From Alcaligenes faecalis (GTDB lineage: Bacteria; Pseudomonadota; Gammaproteobacteria; Burkholderiales; Burkholderiaceae_B), in the NCBI RefSeq assembly GCF_005311025.1, contig NZ_CP031747.1, forward strand, positions 3,571,870 to 3,635,869: a stretch of 64,000 nucleotides of DNA, in the 5' to 3' direction. Below, piece by piece: positions 26,188 to 35,401 of the stretch. Position 1 is the first letter of the stretch. Each line of letters starts with the position of its first letter. A program made the translations under genes and the position numbers. The notes beneath the pieces are model-generated. The model worked only from the letters and a program-made list of their open reading frames with translations. It made no database searches and had not been told where the DNA came from.

Positions 26188-26688
26188 ATGGTTTTGCGTC
26201 TAATCGACTCAATCAATGAATGGATAGGAAAGCTCATTTCCTTTATTGCCATCATTTTCTCCGCCATTATTATTTACGAAGTGTTCATGCGCTATGTGAT
26301 GAATCAGCCCACTCGCTGGACTTTTGACGTCACCAAGCAGCTATATGGGTTCTACTTTCTGATGCTGGGCGCCTACGCACTTAAACATCAGGCCCATGTC
26401 CGGGTGGATTTGCTGATCAACCGCTTTTCCCCCACCGTTCGCAAATGGACCGAGATTGCGGGTTATCTGATTTTCTTCTTCCCTTTTGCCTGGGTATTTC
26501 TGACACGCAGCTACGACTTCGCCATGCGCTCGCTGGCGCAAGGCGAAACCACGTACGGCGCAGTACAGTTGCCCGTCTATCCCTTGAAGATGTCCATGGT
26601 CCTGGCCGCCGCGCTTTTGCTGCTCCAGGGCATTGCTGAAGTTATTCGTTTGTTGACCCAGAAGGAAGCCGCTCACCATGACGCCTGA
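26188..26688 (+). CDS. dctQ: TRAP transporter small membrane subunit (DctQ)
   Basis: 166 residues, four helices, DctQ-type; the ending overlaps dctM by 11 bp, showing coupling. It works with DctM in sodium-driven uptake of a carboxylate presented by DctP. Order Q-M-P with all three parts present. Confidence 0.88.
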   Translation: MVLRLIDSINEWIGKLISFIAIIFSAIIIYEVFMRYVMNQPTRWTFDVTKQLYGFYFLMLGAYALKHQAHVRVDLLINRFSPTVRKWTEIAGYLIFFFPFAWVFLTRSYDFAMRSLAQGETTYGAVQLPVYPLKMSMVLAAALLLLQGIAEVIRLLTQKEAAHHDA

Positions 26689-28000
26689 ACTGATTGCACT
26701 TGTCATGGGTGGCCTGCTCCTGCTTGGGCTATTCATGGGCCATCCCTTGGCCTTTGTTCTGGGCAGCACAGCCGTTATCGGTGCGCTGGTCGCGGGAAAA
26801 CCCATGGTTCTGGGCATTGTCGTCAACCGCATTTACGGCGATGTTCTGGACAACTACACCCTGATCGCCATTCCTTTATTCATCCTGATGGCGCGCTTTC
26901 TGTCCGACTCGGAAGTGACTGACAAGATGTTCGAAGCCTTGCGCCTGCTCATGTCCCGCGTTCGTGGCGGGCTGGCACTGGCCGTGGTGTTCATCTCCAT
27001 CCTTCTGGCGGCCACCACCGGCATTATTGGCGCCTCCATTACCGTTACCGGCATGATGGCCTTGCGCCCCATGCTGCGCTACGGCTACTGCCCCAAGCTG
27101 ACCACCGGTGTTATTGCGGCCTCCGGCTGTCTGGGCATTCTGATTCCACCGTCCATCATGTTGATCCTGATGGCCAGCTACTCTCCCCTGTCCATCGGTG
27201 AATTGTTCGCCGGCGCATTGATACCGGGTGTCCTGCTGGGCCTGCTGTATGCCGTCTGGGTCGTGTTTGTTGCATGGCGTCACCCGGAACGTGCCCCCTC
27301 GGTGGAGCCTGATGAAAAGATCTCCAAGCCCGCCTTGATCCGCATGCTGCTGGTGGAAGCCGTGCCACCCATCTTTCTTATTCTGGGCATTCTGGGTTCC
27401 ATGCTGGCCGGTATTGCAACGGCCACCGAAGCCTCGGCCATTGGGGTATTGCTGTCCCTGCTGATTGTTATTTTCCGGGGCAAGTTCAAATGGTCCATTT
27501 TCCTGAATGCGCTTTACGAAACGGGCCGTACTTCCTCCATGATCTTATTTATCGTGGTGGGTGCCACCGCCTTTACCGGCGTCTTTAATATCACCGGCGG
27601 TCTGGGTGCCGCACAGGATCTGATGCGTGGCCTGGATATGGAACCCTGGCTACTTATCGTGGTGATGCTGCTGATTATTTTTGTGCTGGGCTGCTTTCTG
27701 GACTGGACCGGTATTGTCCTGCTTTCCTTCCCGATTCTGTTGCCCATTGTGCAAGAGATGGGCATCAGCCTGCTGTGGTTTGTGATTCTGGTCGCCGTGG
27801 TTTTGCAGACCTCTTTCCTGACCCCTCCCTTTGGTTATGCACTGTTTTATTTGCGGGCCATTACGCCCAAATCCGTCAAAACCATGGAGATCATTACCGG
27901 GGTCATTCCATTCATTGGCCTGATTATTTTGATGTGCATCTTGCTGGCCATTTTCCCTGGCCTGGCCACTTGGCTACCCACCGTCTTGTACGGAACTTAA
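26678..28000 (+). CDS. dctM: TRAP transporter large membrane subunit (DctM)
   Basis: 440 residues, about twelve helices, DctM family, with the GASITVTGMMALRPMLRYGY stretch near 128-147 and PPSIMLILMA near 163 that are hallmarks of the family. It overlaps dctQ and is followed by dctP after 18 bp. It forms the translocation channel; substrate is set by DctP. Confidence 0.92.
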   Translation: MTPELIALVMGGLLLLGLFMGHPLAFVLGSTAVIGALVAGKPMVLGIVVNRIYGDVLDNYTLIAIPLFILMARFLSDSEVTDKMFEALRLLMSRVRGGLALAVVFISILLAATTGIIGASITVTGMMALRPMLRYGYCPKLTTGVIAASGCLGILIPPSIMLILMASYSPLSIGELFAGALIPGVLLGLLYAVWVVFVAWRHPERAPSVEPDEKISKPALIRMLLVEAVPPIFLILGILGSMLAGIATATEASAIGVLLSLLIVIFRGKFKWSIFLNALYETGRTSSMILFIVVGATAFTGVFNITGGLGAAQDLMRGLDMEPWLLIVVMLLIIFVLGCFLDWTGIVLLSFPILLPIVQEMGISLLWFVILVAVVLQTSFLTPPFGYALFYLRAITPKSVKTMEIITGVIPFIGLIILMCILLAIFPGLATWLPTVLYGT

Positions 28001-28018
28001 ATAAAACAAGGAGACACC

Positions 28019-29116
28019 ATGAAGCTAACAAAGAAGGCACTCTTCGCCTTGAGCGGCTTTGCCCTGCTGGGCATGACAAGCCTGAGCCAGGCGGCACAGA
28101 AGTGGACCATGACCAGTACCTGGCCCGCTTCGATCGAACTGGTCGAACTGGACAAGAAATGGGTAGAGCTGGCTAACAAGCTGGTCGGTGATGAGCTGAA
28201 GATCGAGTTCTTTGAAGGCGGCGCACTGGTTCCAACCGGCGAAGTCTTCAGCGCGGTGGAGTCCGGCACCATACAAGCCGGAGCCGACTGGCCAGGCTAT
28301 TGGGCCGGCCGCAACCCGGCTTTCTCCCCTTTAGGAACACACTCCAGCCTGTTCAACGCGGTTGACTACGCAAACTGGATCAAGGAATGGGGTGGCGCCG
28401 AGCTTTATAACGAGATCTACGGCAAGTACGGCATGGTGTACCTCCCCTACGCCATCACCAATAACGAATCCGGCTTCCATACCAATGTGCCGATTCGCAA
28501 CCTGGAAGAAATCAAGGGCAAGCGTCTGCGCCTCTCTGGCCTCGAACAAGGCAAGGTGCTGGAAAAAATTGGTGGTACGCAGGTGTCCATGGCTGGCCAG
28601 GAACTGTATCAATCGCTTGAGCGTGGCGTGATCGAGGGAGCCGAGTTCTCCACTCCGAACGTGGACGTTTCTGCCGGGCTGCATCAGGTCACCAAGCACT
28701 GGACCACGCCGGGTTGGCACCAGTCCGCTTCCGTGTTTGGCGTCATGATCAATAAAACCGCCTGGGATGCGCTCAGTGATTCGGCCAAGGAGAAACTGCA
28801 AATTGCCGCCGACGCCACCATGATGTGGTCCATTGCTTTTACAGAGAAAAAAGCGACGGAAGGTCTGCGCACCTTCCAGAAAGCTGGCGTGGAAATCCAC
28901 CGCATGGATGATGAAAGCCTGAAGACTATTCAGCAAGTCACCAACGAGGTGATGATTTCCATGGCCTGCAGCAACCCTGATGCGGCCAAGGTATATGCCA
29001 GCCAGATGGAGTATCTGCATGACTACAAGGACTGGCGCGAAACCTCCATGCCCTTCAATCTGGGACGTCCGATTGATGGCCCGGATCTGGAGAAAATCAA
29101 AGCCTGCCTGAAATAA
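28019..29116 (+). CDS. dctP: TRAP substrate-binding protein (DctP)
   Basis: 365 residues: Sec signal (cleavage near SQAAQ), then a two-domain DctP fold with GKRLRLSGLEQGKVLEKIGG and ELYQSLERGVIEGAE, of the type that binds 2-oxo or hydroxy acids through a conserved arginine. It resembles TakP-like proteins more than C4-dicarboxylate DctP, so a monocarboxylic 2-oxo acid is a fair guess, not proven. Terminator follows. Confidence 0.85.
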   Translation: MKLTKKALFALSGFALLGMTSLSQAAQKWTMTSTWPASIELVELDKKWVELANKLVGDELKIEFFEGGALVPTGEVFSAVESGTIQAGADWPGYWAGRNPAFSPLGTHSSLFNAVDYANWIKEWGGAELYNEIYGKYGMVYLPYAITNNESGFHTNVPIRNLEEIKGKRLRLSGLEQGKVLEKIGGTQVSMAGQELYQSLERGVIEGAEFSTPNVDVSAGLHQVTKHWTTPGWHQSASVFGVMINKTAWDALSDSAKEKLQIAADATMMWSIAFTEKKATEGLRTFQKAGVEIHRMDDESLKTIQQVTNEVMISMACSNPDAAKVYASQMEYLHDYKDWRETSMPFNLGRPIDGPDLEKIKACLK

Positions 29117-29138
29117 AACGCCCTCCTCCAGTGAGCTT

Positions 29139-29172
29139 AAAAGCGATAGTGGTCCGCCACTATCGCTTTTTT
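29139..29172 (+). terminator. Terminator after the TRAP operon
   Basis: AAAAGCGATAGTGG (29139-29152) and CCACTATCGCTTTT (29157-29170) with further T residues form a strong stem, shared with the convergent minus-strand genes. Confidence 0.92.
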
Positions 29173-29208
29173 ATGCGCCCCGCAATTAAGTCTGAATCGC
29201 TTTGATCG

Positions 29209-30450
29209 CTACAGGACCTGCAGAAAGGCCAGCAAAGCCTGAAGTTCCTCATCGCTCAAGTTCAAGACCTGTATCCGTTCCGATTTACGCGGCACCAAAA
29301 GCCCGGTTTCTTTGGGGTCCGGCCCCATTGCCACGTCATACATACGCAACAGGCCATCCAGGGTGGGGAACAAACCGTTATGCATCCAGGGACCTGCCTT
29401 GGCAACATTGCGCAGGCTGGGTGTTCGGAACAGCCCCAGATCCGCAGGGTCTCGGGTCCATTCAAATCGTCCCAGATCCTGCAAGCGACGCCCATAAAAA
29501 GACAGACCGATATTGTGAAAACCGTTGTCTGTCAGCATGGGACCGTTATGGCAATTCATGCAGCGCGCCTTGGTACGAAACAAGTGCAGGCCGATCAGTT
29601 CCTGATCATTCAAGGCAGCCGTATCCCCGGCGATAAAATCATCAAAGCGCGTTGCTGCCGGGCGAATGGTAACTACATAGGCGGCCAAGGCACGGGCCAA
29701 TCGGTCGACGTCGATGGGATTAGATGAGGATGCGCCATAGGCCTGTTGAAATGCCTGTCTATAGTCTTCTGAGTCCTGCAAACGTGGGATCAAGTCACTC
29801 AAGGCATGGTTCATTTCTACCGGGTTTTCTATGGGGCCGACAACTTGCTCCTGCAAGGTTCGAGCACGGCCATCCCAGAACAGATCTTTAGCAAAAGGCG
29901 CAGCAAACAAGGGTGGAGTACGGCGCTTGCCCATCAAGCCGTCCTCCCCTACCGCTGATGCCTTGCCATCGGTAAAGGACTTGTCGGGCTGATGACAGGA
30001 CGCACAGGAGATCTGTTTTTTACGCGACAGCTGCGTGTCAAAAAACAATCGGGCGCCCAAGGAGACGATCTGCGTGTTCCTGGCATCCTCTGCCGCCTCG
30101 GGCTGGGCGCTGGAGCCCGGCCCAGGCACGGGCCCCCACTCTTGCCAGGGCTGCCCCGGATCAATAGTGGGCGCAGGCCATTGAGCGGGGACATTTTTAT
30201 AGAGGGCGCGTAGACACCTGGCCTCAAGCATGTCCTTAGCTCCACAGGATTGCTCTGTTGTCTCCGACGCGGAAAGCCCCGTAGTGACCACAGGAGCAGA
30301 AGCTAAACCTGAGCCAAGCTTCTGGTCCGCTCCTGTCTCCACTCCCCCCGCCGCGCAGGCTGCCCCTGACAGCACTGTTGCCAGTGCTACCATCAGCAAA
30401 CTTGCGCCCGCTCGTCCTCCTGTTAATACCGGTAGGAAGCGCGCAGCCAC
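29209..30450 (-). CDS. Dihaem MauG/cytochrome c peroxidase-like protein
   Basis: 413 residues: hydrophobic signal (about 12-33), a spacer rich in S/T/A (to about 120), then a two-haem domain with CASCH (149-153) and CMNCH (297-301). LFWDGRARTLQEQVVGPIENP at 190-210 and PWMHNG near the end are typical of this peroxidase/MauG family. It overlaps the upstream TonB-receptor gene by 28 bp and so is made with it. Members either reduce H2O2 or oxidise protein side chains; the FecI/FecR/TonB context recalls methanobactin loci with the MauG-like MbnH, but no MbnP partner gene is seen. Confidence 0.85.
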   Translation of the reverse strand: MAARFLPVLTGGRAGASLLMVALATVLSGAACAAGGVETGADQKLGSGLASAPVVTTGLSASETTEQSCGAKDMLEARCLRALYKNVPAQWPAPTIDPGQPWQEWGPVPGPGSSAQPEAAEDARNTQIVSLGARLFFDTQLSRKKQISCASCHQPDKSFTDGKASAVGEDGLMGKRRTPPLFAAPFAKDLFWDGRARTLQEQVVGPIENPVEMNHALSDLIPRLQDSEDYRQAFQQAYGASSSNPIDVDRLARALAAYVVTIRPAATRFDDFIAGDTAALNDQELIGLHLFRTKARCMNCHNGPMLTDNGFHNIGLSFYGRRLQDLGRFEWTRDPADLGLFRTPSLRNVAKAGPWMHNGLFPTLDGLLRMYDVAMGPDPKETGLLVPRKSERIQVLNLSDEELQALLAFLQVL

Positions 30451-33140
30451 AACTCTCGTCCTGTGCGATAAAGGTTAGGGTTCAGCACGGAGGTCGGTGT
30501 CGAGACCACCACTGGCGCTTGCTTATCCAGCACGTTCAGCACATCCAGCCCCAGGCCCAGACCTTTAAGCATGGCTGGCTCCCAGTCCAGACGCATATCC
30601 CAGGTCCAATAGGAACCGACCCGACCGGATTCATACTTCTCCAGCCCATCACCCCGATTCAGACCCACATAGTGCACATCCATGCGAGCGCTGTTCCAAT
30701 TGATCCGGTTGTTCATCTGCAAGCCATACCGCGCCCACATGCCGGTTACGCCAGCGCTGACTCGCCAAGGCAGGTTGTAGTCCCCCACTGGACGATCACC
30801 ACGGCGTATCAGGTCGCCGTTGTAATAGATGTTCTCCTCCTGTGCCTCGGCTTCACCGTCATAACCGTCGGCCAACTTGTTATTACGCTTGCTGTGCTGA
30901 TAGGTCACATCCACACGCCCCGTCCACAAGCTCTCGCCCAAGGTCCAAGGGGCCGTGTTCATCAAACTCAAGGTAACAGCATCGGTTTTGGACTTGCCAT
31001 TATTGGTGTAGGTGTAGCCTGTCTTCGCCAGCCCTTCGATAGAGACTTGTTGACGGCCATAGCGGCGCACATAGGCCAGTTCGGCGGCCACTTTGTTCGT
31101 CAGCTGTTGCTGCAAACGCAAGGCCCACTCGTCGTCATACGGGGTTTTCAGGCCATCCAGCTTGTAGGCCGTGTGCGAAGGACGGTCTACCGGATTGCCT
31201 CCCGTCACCAGCAAGGTGTGCAGTTGGCTCTTGCGCTCGCGCATGGCAATTCCAAGAATATCCATGCCGTAATAGCGCGACCAGCCACCCGACAGACGGG
31301 TTTCACCCGTTCCCAGCACATCCCATTCCAGCAAGGTGCGCGGAGCCAGATTGGTATTGCCAAAGTAATTGTCCTTATCCATGCGCAAGCCCGTTGTCAG
31401 GGCCAGACGCTGCCAGGACATGCGGTCCGATACATAAACGGACGCATTGGTATAGCTGACGCCCACCTCTCCAGCGCGGTAATAATTCAAGACCTGAACC
31501 TTGCTGGGCTGCCCATCGCTGTAATGGCGTTTCTGCCCCCCGTAGGCATCCCGATCTCGGACAAACTCTCCCTTGGTATGGGCCAGCTCAAAACCTACGT
31601 AGGGCGTATGTTCGATTGCCCCGGTCTGAAACGGCTTGAACTCCAGTCGGGTCTTCATGGTCAGATTGCGTTGCTCGGTAGACTCCTGCCCGAAACCACC
31701 GCTGATATAGGTGTAGTCGGGACGGCCATTGGGCAGAAACACCATATTGACCATATATTCCGTGCCGTCTGAATTACGGTAGCTGTTCATCTGGTCGTAA
31801 CCCAGCTGAACCCGCCCTTGCCCCCAACCAAAGTCATGGTTCAGGTCGAAACCCAGACCATAGGCTTTTTGTTGATGCTGCCACTGAACACGATTGGCCA
31901 TCATGCCGGAATCGACCAGATCCTCGCGCCGGTCCGCGTACTTGAAGGTCAAGGCGGAATCCGTGCTGGCACTCCAACGGGTATGGACTTTGGCAAACAC
32001 ATTATCGACACGGTCTTTGGAGTTCGTATTCACATCACTGAACTCCTTCTCGTGCAAGACCCGCATGGTGCGATCAATGCTGGATTCACGCCGGGACACA
32101 TTGATCAAGGCCGAGGTATTGTCCGTAATACCCACATCCAGCATGGCGGACGAAAAACGCTTGGTCCAGGCAGGGGTAAAACCCGGTTCGCCTGCCCCAA
32201 ACTTTTTCTTTTGCTCTTCAGGTACAGTCTGGGAGGTCAACCCGGAGGAGTTGTAGCTGAAGTCCGCACGGAAGCTGTTATTGCCCTTGGGATCACGCAC
32301 CTTGGCATCGACCACGCCCCCAGTGAAGCGGCCGTATTCCACGGGAATGCTGCTATCGAGCACCGTCACGCTTTCCAGCATATTCGTGTCCAGGTTGTAG
32401 GCCTGGGAGTAGGCGGGCACATTGCCTACCTGCAAATTCAAATTGCGGCTGGCAGGGTCAATCTGATTGGTGGAGCTGATGCCATCAATCTGGAACTGAT
32501 TCTGGAACGGACTAGCCCCGTAAAAGCTGATATCTTCCAGCGCCAGAGAGCCACGGTTGGCACTGGTTTTTGCGGCCTCGTTCTGACGCACGGCCGGGTT
32601 ATCGGCCAGAAGGCTGGACAGATCACGGTTACCTGCAGCACGTTGATCCAGTTCCTCGCGGGTATAGTTGCGTTCACCAACACGCTGGCCTTGTACACGG
32701 ACGGGCTCCAGCACGGACAAACCTTTGGCAACAGTAGCCGTCACAATCGTATAGCGCTGATCGCCCTGGGCTCTGGCCGCCAGTCCCCAAGGGGCCAGTA
32801 AGGTATCCAAGGCCTGCTCAACCGTCAGTTCGCCTTGCAAGGCTACGGCTCGCTTTTCCCGAACCTGTCCCGGTGAAAACGCGATCTCCACCTGGGCCAG
32901 ACGGCCAATTTGCAAAAGTGCATCCGCCAAAGGCTGAGAGGCCATATCCAGCACAATAGGCCCGGCAGCGTGTGCCGGCATGGGCTGCATCACGAGCAAA
33001 ACACCGGCCATCAAGAAAGCCAGTTGCCCCTGCTTGAAGCGCGAGCCTTGGGAAGAAGAAAGAGACTTGGTTGTCACGCCGGGGCGAGCTTGCCTGCGCA
33101 AGGCAAAAAGAGACGGCGTGTCCTGCAAAGCGCACTTCAT
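30423..33140 (-). CDS. TonB-dependent receptor with N-terminal signalling domain
   Basis: 905 residues. After a signal peptide, a secretin/TonB short domain (about 62-125) matches FecA-type receptors that relay ligand binding to FecR. A plug domain (about 165-290) and a beta-barrel ending in SYRY follow. It should import an iron or other metal complex and trigger the sigma factor encoded upstream. The gene cannot tell the ligand. An AT-rich Fur-like stretch lies just before it, overlapping the end of fecR. Confidence 0.9.
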   Translation of the reverse strand: MKCALQDTPSLFALRRQARPGVTTKSLSSSQGSRFKQGQLAFLMAGVLLVMQPMPAHAAGPIVLDMASQPLADALLQIGRLAQVEIAFSPGQVREKRAVALQGELTVEQALDTLLAPWGLAARAQGDQRYTIVTATVAKGLSVLEPVRVQGQRVGERNYTREELDQRAAGNRDLSSLLADNPAVRQNEAAKTSANRGSLALEDISFYGASPFQNQFQIDGISSTNQIDPASRNLNLQVGNVPAYSQAYNLDTNMLESVTVLDSSIPVEYGRFTGGVVDAKVRDPKGNNSFRADFSYNSSGLTSQTVPEEQKKKFGAGEPGFTPAWTKRFSSAMLDVGITDNTSALINVSRRESSIDRTMRVLHEKEFSDVNTNSKDRVDNVFAKVHTRWSASTDSALTFKYADRREDLVDSGMMANRVQWQHQQKAYGLGFDLNHDFGWGQGRVQLGYDQMNSYRNSDGTEYMVNMVFLPNGRPDYTYISGGFGQESTEQRNLTMKTRLEFKPFQTGAIEHTPYVGFELAHTKGEFVRDRDAYGGQKRHYSDGQPSKVQVLNYYRAGEVGVSYTNASVYVSDRMSWQRLALTTGLRMDKDNYFGNTNLAPRTLLEWDVLGTGETRLSGGWSRYYGMDILGIAMRERKSQLHTLLVTGGNPVDRPSHTAYKLDGLKTPYDDEWALRLQQQLTNKVAAELAYVRRYGRQQVSIEGLAKTGYTYTNNGKSKTDAVTLSLMNTAPWTLGESLWTGRVDVTYQHSKRNNKLADGYDGEAEAQEENIYYNGDLIRRGDRPVGDYNLPWRVSAGVTGMWARYGLQMNNRINWNSARMDVHYVGLNRGDGLEKYESGRVGSYWTWDMRLDWEPAMLKGLGLGLDVLNVLDKQAPVVVSTPTSVLNPNLYRTGRELWLRASYRY

Positions 33141-33215
33141 GATTGAGCATCCTATGTAAACAACTACCCTCAGGACGCTGTGCTACCCCTCTCCCCTCAC
33201 CCCTGATTGCCATCG

Positions 33216-33246
33216 TATTTTTTAATTGTTAATAATTATCATTAGT
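33216..33246. promoter_or_regulatory. Fur-box-like site before the TonB receptor
   Basis: TAATTGTTAATAATTATCAT, containing AATAATTATCAT, lies at the end of the fecR gene and upstream of the receptor start. It resembles a Fur motif but is less exact than the one at 34704. Confidence 0.45.
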
Positions 33247-34186
33247 AAATAACTATAAGTCCTGGTAACTCCTTGATTTGCAAGCCTTGGCCCGAGGTCA
33301 GCAAGTTCAGGGCAGCGGCTGGGCGAGCCGCTTGCACCACACCGGACACTCGCATTGAGCCCGCCTGCTCGCTGCCAATCCAGATCACTCGATGTGTGTA
33401 TTCGCCCAACTGGCGGGCTACGTCCCGCAAGCTGACATCATCAAAGCTCAACAAACCGTTGGTCCAGGCCGGTGCCGCTTCCGCTTGAGTGGAAGCCGTA
33501 GACTGAGCCAACTGCGCCCGCAGTTGCCCGCCCGCTACCGTGGCGCTATCCCCCGGCTGCAAGATTACTGGCTGCGAGCTCTCGCAAGACTGGCACTGCA
33601 CCTGCACGGTATGTTCGTATACCGCCACGGCGCTGATCTGATCTTTAAGGCTGACCTCGTAGCGCGTTCCCAAAGCCGTCGCTTGTGCCGGACCGGCCTG
33701 CACGGTGAACGGACCTGTCTGGGGCGAAGCAGGCACCACCTGGAAGAAGGCACGCCCCGACTCCACGCTGACTTGTCGTTGGCCATTTTCAAAATTCAGA
33801 CGCACACGAGTCTGTGCGTCCAGAATCGCCACCGAACCATCAGGCAAACTCAACTGAGTGATCTCCACCCCGCTGCGGATCGAGCCTTGCAGCTCAAACA
33901 TCTGCCAGGCGTAAAAAGACGCACCCATCAAGACACAGGCACTGGCCAGGGTTTTGACGCGTGACTTTCTCTTTTTACGGGCGATAGGCAACACCGAAAC
34001 CTGATCCAGCCTCCGCCAACTGGCTGCCAAGGCATCGTAGGTTTGGGCATGCAACGGATCGGCTTCATACCAGGCGTCGAACTGGGCCTGGGCGTCCGGC
34101 TCCAGCTTGGTGCCTTCTTTGCGCACCACCCAGCGGGCGGCGTCTTCGTCTACACGGCTCCAGGCCGAATCTGACTGCGCGTTCAT
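33242..34186 (-). CDS. FecR-family anti-sigma/transducer protein
   Basis: 314 residues: cytoplasmic FecR N-terminal domain with WVVRKEGTKLEPDAQAQFD and WYEADPLHAQTYDALAASWRR, one membrane helix (about 88-105), then a periplasmic FecR domain and a C-terminal STN-like part ending in VIY. It should pass the signal of the loaded receptor to the sigma factor. Its start overlaps the sigma gene's end by 4 bp. Confidence 0.9.
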   Translation of the reverse strand: MNAQSDSAWSRVDEDAARWVVRKEGTKLEPDAQAQFDAWYEADPLHAQTYDALAASWRRLDQVSVLPIARKKRKSRVKTLASACVLMGASFYAWQMFELQGSIRSGVEITQLSLPDGSVAILDAQTRVRLNFENGQRQVSVESGRAFFQVVPASPQTGPFTVQAGPAQATALGTRYEVSLKDQISAVAVYEHTVQVQCQSCESSQPVILQPGDSATVAGGQLRAQLAQSTASTQAEAAPAWTNGLLSFDDVSLRDVARQLGEYTHRVIWIGSEQAGSMRVSGVVQAARPAAALNLLTSGQGLQIKELPGLIVIY

Positions 34187-34677
34187 ACTGCGGAATTAAA
34201 GACTTGGTGCGCCACCAGCAAAATGCGCATCATGTGTTTCTCAATCGTGCTCTCGGACACTGACAACTTCTGGGCGATCTGCGCGTAGCTCATCTCTTCA
34301 CAGCGATGCATCATGAAAATCCGCACACTGCGCTGGGACTGGGCCATCAAGGCCTGCTCCAGGCGCTGCAAGGTTTCCTTGGCCAGCACTTCCTCATACG
34401 TATCCGGGGCATGGTGATGGGCGACACTCAAGGCATAGCCATCGAAAGCAGCCTGCTCACGTGTTTGACGCCGATACCAGTCCGCCACAATATTGGCAGC
34501 CACTCTGAACACATAAGCCCGGTGGTTGTCTGCCGTGACCTGCTTGCCCTTCTCCAGTAAACGCAGCCAGGTGTCATGCGCGCAATCTTGCGCCAGTTCA
34601 GAGCAGTGAGTACGCCTGCGCAGATAGCGGATCAAATCCGGGTAATGGGTCAGGAACGCCGCCGTCAGCTTGGACAT
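34183..34677 (-). CDS. FecI-like ECF sigma factor
   Basis: 164 residues with sigma region 2 (about 10-75) and region 4 (about 105-160, MSYAQIAQKLSVSESTIEKHMMRILL). The ending and length match FecI/FpvI-type factors. It begins the minus-strand unit and is preceded by a Fur-like box, so its expression likely rises when iron is low. Confidence 0.92.
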   Translation of the reverse strand: MSKLTAAFLTHYPDLIRYLRRRTHCSELAQDCAHDTWLRLLEKGKQVTADNHRAYVFRVAANIVADWYRRQTREQAAFDGYALSVAHHHAPDTYEEVLAKETLQRLEQALMAQSQRSVRIFMMHRCEEMSYAQIAQKLSVSESTIEKHMMRILLVAHQVFNSAV

Positions 34678-34703
34678 AGAGACAATCAGGTTAATAACTA
34701 ATT

Positions 34704-34722
34704 AATAATCATTCTCATTATT
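34704..34722. promoter_or_regulatory. Fur box upstream of fecI
   Basis: AATAATCATTCTCATTATT shows 14 of 19 matches to the Fur consensus GATAATGATAATCATTATC by my count. It lies 27 bp upstream of the sigma-factor start. Confidence 0.75.
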
Positions 34723-34817
34723 ATATACACGTCCGGCGCCTTGTTTGCTACTACCTGCCATCAATACGCTAGCTGATAGTTGCTGTCGCCTGGATGCCTT
34801 ATTCTGTCTGCAGACAT

Positions 34818-34848
34818 AAAAAAAGCGCAGCGTGTCTATACGCTGCGC
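34818..34848 (-). terminator. Terminator of the yjdM-like gene
   Basis: GCGCAGCGT (34825-34833) and ACGCTGCGC (34840-34848), with a run of A on the left that is a T-run on the minus strand. It lies just past the stop at 34874. Confidence 0.9.
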
Positions 34849-34873
34849 CTGCAAAAAAACCAAGTTTGGGTAC

Positions 34874-35218
34874 TTAGGCTTTCTTCAAATACATGGCCTT
34901 CAACAAGTAGCTGATGCCATCAATTTTGCAATCGACTTCGTGGTCACCACGAACCAGACGTATGCCTTTGGCCTTGGCACCTTTCTTCAAGGTGCTGGAG
35001 CCTTTGACCTTCAAGTCGCGGATCAGAATCACATCGTCACCCGCGGCCAGCAAGTTACCGTTGCTGTCTTTAACGATCAGCTCATCGTCATCGGTGTCTG
35101 ATTCGGCAGCCGGGTCCGCATCTTGCCATTCATAGCCGCAATCGGCACATACCCATTGCTCCGTGTCATGGTAGGTATTTTCCAAGGTGCACTGAGGACA
35201 GGGAAGCGGTGTGCTCAT
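34874..35218 (-). CDS. yjdM: YjdM/PhnA-like zinc-ribbon protein
   Basis: 114 residues: CPQC and CADC form a zinc ribbon at the N terminus, followed by the PhnA C-terminal domain with [26 protein letters not shown] and the [15 protein letters not shown] end. Although sometimes annotated as alkylphosphonate utilisation protein PhnA, the true role is unknown. Stands alone. Confidence 0.92.
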   Translation of the reverse strand: MSTPLPCPQCTLENTYHDTEQWVCADCGYEWQDADPAAESDTDDDELIVKDSNGNLLAAGDDVILIRDLKVKGSSTLKKGAKAKGIRLVRGDHEVDCKIDGISYLLKAMYLKKA

Positions 35219-35401
35219 ATTTTTTTCCTGTAAAAAGCTGGGTGCTGCTGCACCAGAAGTGCGGCCAGTTTAGCCTTTTGCATCCGGAAGACCAAAAACG
35301 CAAGATTCACATCAACCATGGCAATGGGCTTGCGGCCAAGCCGTACCTCATTCATAGCAACGTCAGCCCCCTTAAAAAGGGCAAACAAGCTGCGCATCAG
35401 G

